A stretch of 64,000 nt of DNA from the NCBI GenBank assembly GCA_030789695.1, contig CM061139.1, positions 3,115,878 to 3,179,877 on the forward strand, written 5' to 3'. The stretch comes from Scilla litardierei (taxonomy: Eukaryota > Streptophyta > Magnoliopsida > Asparagales > Asparagaceae). A program made the position numbers and the translations under genes. The notes beneath the pieces were generated by a model. It made no database searches and was not told the origin of the DNA. It saw nothing but the letters and a program-made list of their open reading frames with translations. This document shows, one piece after another, positions 57,467-64,000 of this stretch. Within the stretch, counting starts at the first letter, position 1. The number at the start of each line of letters is the position of its first letter.

Positions 57467-59350
57467 AGGCACAATGAGCGGTGCAGGTGTGACAGAAGGA
57501 ATAGGATCAGGTCTGGCTGGAGGAGCATGTGCGAGTATAACAGCTGGTGCACGCTGTATCGTCAGAATATTGATAATGGTGGTGAGGTACTGCTATACTA
57601 AATGCTGGTGAGTGGAGATTGTGCGTGCGAGGGTGTCAAAGGCACGCCTCAAGGCAGTGACCTCGGTCTCCACCGCAGTAAGACGTGCATCAGTATGGCA
57701 GGAGCCAGAAGGTGGACGTGCATCACTAGGTGCACCACTCTCAGAATGGGCTCGGGCATGTGTGCTACGAGGCCTAAACCAAAATCGGGAGAGGGTGGCC
57801 TAGGGTGGATCTCGGCAGAAGATGGGAATGGAATGGATCCGAGATCTGGTGCAGAGTGTGAAGCAGCAGCAGCATCTAAAATGTGAGTCGTCGTGGCAAC
57901 AGAAGTGGTGACAGACACCACGATGCTCTCAGTGAAGACAGCTGATGCAGGGACAGAAGTAGTGCTAGGAAGTTTAGCTGTGGATGCCGAGGTGATAGGA
58001 TCGAAAGTGATAGGGTCCACAGGGATAGATAAGGTGCTGGCAGAGTCAAAAGTGGTGGGGATAGCAGTGGTGGGGACATGCTCCGAAATGGTGCAAACAG
58101 AAGGCTCGGGAGAAGCAGAAACAGACATACCCTCAGGTCCGGGCATGAAAGAAAGTGAGGTAGTGGCCTCGGGGATAGAGGTGTGGACAGCCCCGAAAGT
58201 CACTACAGTGGTGGTGGACATTGAAGTGGTGGTGGCAGGAGCACTGACAGCTTTGGGGACAGAAGTGCTCGCGGGTCAGGCGGCGAGAATACCAAGCATG
58301 GAGTGGCACTAGTCCTGCAGGAAGGCCAGGTGGGTGCCACTAGTCCTACAGGAAGATCAATACCAAGCATGGAGGCGAAGATGGTGAAGAAGCCACTGCA
58401 ACAAATATCTATCGTGGTGAAGACGGTGTAGAGAAGGCGGTGACACAGCTAGGCGGCTACGTCAAAGAGTAGGAATGGGTGGATCTGGCCATCTGGGTGG
58501 TGGTGCAGAAGAAAGGTAATCCCCATAAGATGGTAAAGCTCAGGTAGTGAGAGGGTCCCGACCTCTGGCCTAGAGAATATGGTGGTGGCGAGGTGACGCT
58601 GGGTGTAGCGGAGGCATGTGTGGACTATGGATGAGGACTTAGCCCAGCTGGGGCTATATCCTCGGAGGCCTGTGATGCGATGCCAGAACTGCTCGGCATC
58701 AAAAGAGGTAAGCTCCATGTCAGGGCCGTACGCCCTGGCGGGATCAGGGATGGGAGGGAAGCGGAAGTGGGCTCGGATCATGGCGTGTGTGACCACGATG
58801 TCATGATCGAGCAATCGAAAGCAGATGCCATCACCCTCTTGGTCGATGGAGCTCATCGCCTCGAGGGTGAGGCGAGTGTAGGTGGGTGAGTGCATGGCGA
58901 GGAGGTGATCGAAGCCAATGGTTTGATATAGCATATGGACACCCTAAAGGATGCTAATGCTAACGAGGGTAGAGACGGATGCTAAGCAGTTGGGGATGAT
59001 GGAACGGTGGGAGATGGCGACGAAATACTCGCAGTGTGCATCATCCCTGAAGACGATACTGTACGTCCTCAGGGTAGGTGGGGGTGGTGTGCAGGTGGAG
59101 GTGGAGATACGGTAGTGGGAATGGAAGCGGTGGAAGTACGTGGGGCCTCTATCACTAGAGGCATGGGGGATGGGGATCGTGTGGATGAGGGTGAGGACAT
59201 GGAGGCATCCGAGTGCTCCTTAGGTGATGGTGAACGACGGCGACGGCGTGACGGCCGAGAAGAGGAGCAGCAGGGTTCACCGGCCATCCTCTTCTTGGCC
59301 GGGGGCTTCCTAGGTCGCAACTTAGGTGGCATCCTGTGAATGGGGTGCAT
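57467..59350 (-). pseudogene. Element E ORF3, ATHILA ORF-1-like protein, split by Gypsy-C
   Basis: Starts near 59350/59332 with a basic N-terminus (MPPKLRPRKPPAKKRMAGEP, then an Arg/Ser-rich run), nuclear-like. After a Ser/Pro linker a folded region follows (FRDDAHCEYF; then 58934-58449 with RLTLEAMSSI, FRLLDHDIVVTHAMIRAHF, QFWHRITGL, LRYTQRHLATTIFSRPE and LPELYHLMGI). The LRYTQRHLATTI block is characteristic of the Arabidopsis retrotransposon ORF-1 (ATHILA) family. A Ser/Thr/Pro/Val-rich tail (58221-57730) and a short coiled coil near 57640 (VETEVTALRRAFDTLA) follow. There are several frame breaks. The frame continues across the Gypsy-C insertion to about 47400. It is not envelope-like: no signal peptide or transmembrane segment. 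Function unknown. Confidence 0.62.
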
Positions 59351-59674
59351 CTAGGCTACGATAACATGATATACGGTAATATAAAATGAAAGTGGAAGGG
59401 GTATACCGATATCGAGAGTCGCGACGAAAGCAAATGTGATAGTACGTAGGCGTAGCCTTGAAGCTAAAACCCCCAAGCTATCCCGAACCCTAGCTTCTCC
59501 TCGAAAAGCTCCAATAGTACCTGCAATGAATAATGAAGATGATATTAGTAGGTAATTAAGAAATTAAATGGGGTTTGGTGTTCTAAAATAGAAAATATTA
59601 GGAATATGGTTTGAATTGAGGAGAAATGGGGGGGAGAGAGATCTGGGGTGAGGGGGAGAGAGAGGGAGGGAGGG

Positions 59675-59739
<65 letters not shown>

Positions 59740-59914
59740 GGGGTGGAGAGGAGAGAGGGTTCGGATTGAGCTGGGCGGAGGACAGCACTCAGGTGGCAGG
59801 TGTGGCGGCGCTCCGATCGGAGAGATCGGAACGAGCGGCGGCGGTTTGGGCGAAAGGTGGAGCTCGAGCGCTGGGTTTGAGTAGGATTAGGGTTTGGGTC
59901 GAGTGGGTTTTGGG
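59351..59914 (-). other. Inferred 5' leader of element E ORF3
   Basis: CT-rich in element sense, including the (CT)30 run. It may contain an untranslated intron ending ATCGTAG near 59355. No coding content. Confidence 0.35.
59677..59736. repeat. (GA)30 microsatellite
   Basis: 60 bases of uninterrupted GA on the plus strand, in the inferred 5' leader of element E ORF3. It is flanked by further purine-rich DNA from 59625. Confidence 0.98.
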
Positions 59915-59922
59915 TTTAAATA
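59915..59922 (-). promoter_or_regulatory. TATA-like box upstream of element E ORF3
   Basis: Minus strand TATTTAAA, about 60 bp downstream of the internal CTCGGTCGAG array. The same word serves at this position in the Gypsy-A LTR. Confidence 0.4.
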
Positions 59923-59974
59923 AGCCAAGTTCGGCTTAGTTTAGATTGTGGGCCCCTTTCTCTTTAGTCATTGC

Positions 59975-60240
59975 TCGATCGATCGGCGATAGCTGCTCAG
60001 TTGAGCTCAAAAGTTAAGAAAAAGAATTTGAAATTTGAACCCTAGGAAGCACCCAGCTACTCGACCGAGCTGCTTACTCAGCTCGGTCGAGCAGAATTAA
60101 AACAGAGTAGTGATTTTCAGCTCTTCTTGCTCCCACTGTAGCTCAACCGAGTAGGGTAGCTACTCGATCAAGTCTAATTGATTTCCAGAGGGACTTTTTC
60201 AGCACTTTTGGACTGCTACTATAGCTCGACCGAGCAGGGT
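59975..60240 (-). repeat. Internal CTCGGTCGAG motif array of element E
   Basis: Words actcgaccgagct, gctcggtcgagcag, ctcaaccgagtag, ctactcgatcaagt and gctcgaccgagcag. It is the same motif as in the E LTR (35555-35935) and lies upstream of ORF3. It ends where the LINE begins. Confidence 0.72.
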
Positions 60241-60262
60241 GGCGTCCAATTGGAGCATGGTA

Positions 60263-60857
60263 CCGTGAAGCTTGGTACTCATCTGAGAAGATTGGTGGTA
60301 GACGGTGTGATTCCCAAGTGTTGGATGAGTTCAACTCATGCATGAGCAATTGTTCCTTAGTGGATCTTAAGAGCATTGGAAGATCTATGAGCTGGAGTAA
60401 TCTGCGTTCTTGTTCGGGTCGGATTGTAGCCAAACTTGATAGAGCTCTCTGCAACTCTCAGCTGCTTTCTCTTCTTCCTGAGACTTTTGTGGAATACCTT
60501 GATCCCCACACCAGTGATCATTCCCCTATGCTCGTCAAATTGCATACTAAGGTAAAATCTTTCCCTAAGCTGTTTAGGTTTTTCAATGTCTGGGTAAATT
60601 GGGCTGGCTATCAGGAGCTCCTTGAAAGTGTTTGGAGGCAAGAAGTAGAAGGTTCTGCTATGCATAAGGTGTTTATCAAGCTTAAAAACATTAACGTTGC
60701 TCTTCGGAAATGGGCACAAATCAATAAATCAAAAAATGATGTTGCGGCTTGTAAAGAAAGCCCGGAGAGCGTCCGTTCTCAGCCAGCTCTTGACTATGAT
60801 TCTGATTTACAAAAAAAAAGAAATCAATGTATCTGTCAATTTGTCCAAGGTTCTTAG
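60263..60857 (+). pseudogene. LINE ORF2 endonuclease C-terminal half
   Basis: Encodes AWYSSEKIGGRRCDSQVLDEF, then LDRALCN and LDPHTSDHSPMLVKL, the C-terminal blocks of the L1 apurinic-like endonuclease (the final SDH motif is present). It continues as the linker before RT. The frame shifts by one near 60845, and the linker resumes as LSMEEAMLRQKSKKNWLSLGD in another frame (to 61113). Confidence 0.8.
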
Positions 60858-61133
60858 TATGGAAGAGGCTATGTTGAGGCAAAAGAGCAAGAAAAATTGG
60901 CTTAGTTTGGGAGATAAGAATTCCAAAATTTCCTGTTCTACTATAAAGGCTAGGCAAAGCCATAATAATTTGGGACACCTGGTTGATGCATTTGGTAGTC
61001 CTAATAATTCTTTTGAGGAGCTCAGAAATAACGCCCCAAATTTTTATGAAGCATTGTATAACCAGGAATTTATTGGAATGTATTTCCTAATCTCGTCACG
61101 AAGCGAATTTTAACCCATGTAGCTTCAGCCTGG

Positions 61134-62690
61134 TTGGATAGAAGAGTTACTAATGAGGAGATCAAAGAAGCTATTCTCCAAATATGGGTGGATAAATCCC
61201 CTGGTCCAGACGGCTTTAACGGATTCTTTTACCAGCATAGCTGGAGCTTGATAAGTAATGATATTACTGATGCTATTCATTCCTTTTTCTGCTCTAGTTC
61301 TCTTATGCACCCGTTCAATCACACTAATCTCACCTTGGTGCCTAAGAATGCTCATGCAACTAGTCTGGGTGATTATAGACCCATTGCTTGTTGTAATGTC
61401 TTTTATAAGGAAATAAGCAAAATTATCTGCAATAGATTGAAATCTGTCGTTCATGAGCTTATCTTCCCAAACCAATCTGCATTCCTCAAGGGTAGATTGC
61501 TTTCAGATAGTGCTCTGCTTGCGTCCGAACAGATTCGTGATTTTAGTAACCCCATGGGGGCCAGAGCATGTCTAAAATTGGATTTGAGGAAGGCCTTTGA
61601 TAGTGTGAATCATGAGTTCATTTACTTTATTATGCACCGTATGGGCTTCAATAGGAGATTTCTGATGTGGATTAAAGAATGCATCTCTTCCCCAACATTT
61701 TCAGTTATGGTGAATTGTTTACATGTTGGTTACTTTGAAGGCAATAGAGGCCTAAGGCATGGGGACCCCCTTTTCCCTTATTTATTTGTCATTACTATGG
61801 AGGCGTTCTCTTTATTAATGGACTTAGCATTGGCTGCTCGCAAAATCCACCCTATGAGGCGATCTGGTGCGGTTTCTCACTTACTTTTTACTGATGACCT
61901 CTTATTATTTTGTCGAGGAAATGTGCACTCCTTTAATGGACTTAAATCTCTGTTATCTGATTTTTCTAATCTTACTGGCCTGGATATTAATTGGGATAAG
62001 AGTTCCTCTATTTTCAGTAAGGGCACGAAGAACCCACTTAATTTAGCTAATTTGCTTGGAATCAAGCATGGGTCTGCCTTTACTACATATCTTGGCTTGC
62101 CTCTTTCTTCCAGATACCCTAAACCAGCCATGTTTGGCAGACTGATTGATAAGTGTAAGAAGCGTCTCTTGGGTTGGCCCTCATCCATTCTCTCCATCTC
62201 GAGGCATATTGAGTTAGTGAGATCAGTAATTTACGGTATGATTTCCTTCTGTATGCAAGTCTATCGTATTCCTAAATCGGTCCTGCATGCTATTACATCT
62301 GCCTGTAGGAAATTCATTCTGGGATCATCTCGTATATGGGCCTGGAAAGATATCTGTGCTCCTAAAGACGAAGGGGGAGTCGGAATTAGACTATTATTGG
62401 ATCTCGGCACGACATCAGGAGTGAGACTAACGTGGCGTATGCTTGCTACTGAAGGGCTTTGGGCAAAGTACATGCGCACCAATTACAGGGAAAGCGCTAT
62501 ATTTTTTGCGTCGTCTGCCAAAGCAACCCATTCTGGAACCTGGAAGTTAATGCTCCAGTGCAGACATTCATCAAATAAGATGATATGGAGACAAGTGCAA
62601 GATGGGCGACAACGCTATTCTGGCACGATTTTTGGTTGGATTGTGGTCCGCTTAGCGAAATATATTCGGTTCCCCATGGCTCAAATTTGA
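61134..62690 (+). pseudogene. LINE ORF2 reverse transcriptase
   Basis: 518-residue open frame. It has DKSPGPDGFNGFFYQ, NQSAFLKGRLLSDSALLASE, LDLRKAFDSVNH, GLRHGDPLFPYLF and the catalytic box FTDDLLLFCRG. Most plant L1 elements have FADD and GLRQGDPLSPYLF, so three key-motif positions have changed. The frame departs near 62615, and the zf-RVT part continues elsewhere. Confidence 0.88.
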
Positions 62691-63370
62691 AAAATGTTAG
62701 GGACTATTGGACTTCGGCGGGCTGGAAAATAGACAGGGAAATTGACGATGTTAGGCATTTGCTGACTTCCATTTCCCTTAGCAATCTGGATGATGCATGG
62801 TGTTGGGCGCCAGGTGGAAATTTCCGGTTCATGGAGGCTTGGAATAGCTCGAGACAAATGGGCTTGAATTTCCAATATAAAAATCTGATCTGGTTTAATT
62901 GCTTTGTCCCAAAAATGTCTCTTACGCTTCTTCAAGCTTTTCGGGGTAAATTATTAACTTAGGAGATGAGGGGAAAATGGTTTGCCACTTTGGATTCTGA
63001 TTGTGTGTTATGCAATTCGGGAGCCAATGAAACTATAAATCATCTTTATTTTGAATGTCAATATTCTCATTACATTCTCAGCAGGAGTCTACTCAAATTG
63101 GGTGTATTAGACCCCATTGACACCTTGCTTCATAAAGTGAGTGACTACTACTTGCTACACTTTGATAATAAGCTTTCTTTAAGCACCCTTGCAAAATCTA
63201 TTCTGGCGGCGATGGTGTGGCATCTTTGAAAGGAGAGAAATAGAAGAATTTTTGAGGGCACTCAAAAAATCTAAGACTTTGCTATTAGAGGACATTGCTG
63301 CAGACGCCAGAATTATTCTAAGAGATCTTGATCCCACAGATCCTGGTGCAGATCAAGCTATAGATAACTA
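62620..63370 (+). pseudogene. LINE ORF2 C-terminal region (zf-RVT)
   Basis: ATTLFWHDFWLDCGPLSE and WCWAPGGNFRFMEAWN are followed by the zinc-binding segment CVLCNSGANETINHLYFECQYS, typical of the zf-RVT domain after plant L1 RTs. A TAG at 62959-62961 and a TGA at the Trp codon of WHLWKERNRRIFEG (about 63226) interrupt it. Confidence 0.8.
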
Positions 63371-63599
63371 GGAGTTTAGATATGCATGTTGATATTGTAG
63401 GCATGGGTTGCAAGTTCCATGGTTCCAATTTGGATTTATCAGATTGTACATTTTAGTTGGGACATGGTGGTCTGTTAGTAGGGAGTGACGGTGCATGTAC
63501 CCTCTCCTCTCTCTGACATTCACCATGCTCCTATATTTGTGTACATTGTACATTTTGATTTATTAATAAAGATGCTCACTGACTTTCCAATATATATAT

Positions 63600-64000
63600 T
63601 GAAGGTGAACCCCCATGATGCAAGCACTGCATTTGTTTTGGACACACGGATAAACAATGCCATGATCCAAGGAGCTTCCTTCAATCCAAGAGGCTGGAGC
63701 ATGTTCTTCTCAACATGACAAGGGTAAGGATGATTTAGACAATAACTCTCATAGTCCTGAACCTCACCATCCTATGACAGAGGTGGAGGCTAGCTCTTTT
63801 ACGGTTAGGGATGGACCTGACCTGCCAAATGCAGATTCTGCTGAAGGGAGAAATTTTGTTGAGGGAGAAAGTGAAGTGCTATTGGATGGAAATAGTAATG
63901 CTTCGGAGTTAGTTGTGCCAATACAGAGGATAAATTGACAGGTGAAGATGAAGTGCGGATTGTGGGGAGGAACCCGTCTGCAGGGAGGGGAATTATCAAT
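63600..64000 (+). pseudogene. LINE ORF1-like zinc-knuckle fragment
   Basis: One plus-strand frame reads CKHCICFGHTDKQC (63619-63660), a perfect C-X2-C-X4-H-X4-C knuckle as found at the C-terminus of plant L1 ORF1 proteins. It is immediately preceded by TGA. An acidic Ser/Glu-rich tail follows in a shifted frame (VEASSFTVRDGPDLPNADSA). It may be the start of a second LINE running off the right edge. Confidence 0.5.

Larger units (their letters stand above)
60243..63600 (+). mobile_element. Degenerate L1-type LINE, 5'-truncated
   Basis: Starts inside the endonuclease domain and continues through reverse transcriptase and a zf-RVT region to a 3' part with AATAAA near 63567. No long poly-A tail or clear target duplication is seen. 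Several frameshifts and stops show it is old. Confidence 0.8.

Overview
This window is plant nuclear repeat DNA, probably from a flowering plant with a large genome. I see no convincing host gene, rRNA or tRNA gene. It is a nest of retrotransposons. Almost all coding sequence lies on the minus strand, except a LINE at the right end on the plus strand.

Layout from left to right. A Ty1/copia element of SIRE type (Copia-1, 1-7818) runs off the left edge. It sits inside the pol gene of a Ty3/gypsy chromovirus of Tekay/Del type (Gypsy-A, 7819-13469), which in turn sits beside a Tat-like gag fragment (13475-14626). Next come poorly resolved DNA and a Helitron 3' end (to 17359). An older, decayed SIRE-type copia follows (Copia-2, 17360-27364), with a third open reading frame (ORF3) after pol. 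Then come a C-poor low-complexity tract (27365-29104), a second Helitron end, an LTR-like block (F, 29690-31436), about 18 copies of a 55-bp tandem repeat, and decayed Tat-like gag (32821-34160). The rest is an Athila/Tat-like element (E) whose 3' LTR is about 34435-36232. Its 3' UTR and ORF3 are split by two young, complete Tekay elements: Gypsy-B (37078-46499, target-site duplication catat) and Gypsy-C (47635-57461, target-site duplication gaaag). ORF3 of E continues at 57467-59350, followed upstream by a promoter-like block. A degenerate L1-type LINE (about 60243-63600) and a LINE ORF1 zinc-knuckle fragment close the window.

Two patterns go beyond routine annotation. First, every LTR here carries an array of short CG-containing, dyad-symmetric motifs about 40-110 bp upstream of its TATA box (weakest for F). 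The motif is TAGTCGGTC/GACCGACTA in Copia-1 and all three Gypsy elements, CAGTCGACTG in Copia-2, and CTCGGTCGAG in E and F. Copia-1, Copia-2 and E each repeat their own motif array inside the element, after pol or upstream of ORF3. In Copia-2 and E that internal array stands before a second TATA-like box and an ORF3 with a basic N-terminus. This looks like a co-regulated LTR promoter plus ORF3 promoter, and ORF3 is a candidate transactivator or anti-silencing factor. The motif and its flank are shared between a copia and a gypsy family, which suggests exchange of a promoter module.

Second, all three Tekay elements carry a 112-114 bp intron-like segment between gag and protease. Its removal joins gag and pol in frame in B and C, while unspliced RNA would give Gag alone. 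Gypsy-C has a further 70-bp GT-AG segment in integrase that is absent from Gypsy-B. With both removed, Gypsy-C is one continuous frame of 1,485 codons, so it may be a potentially autonomous copy.
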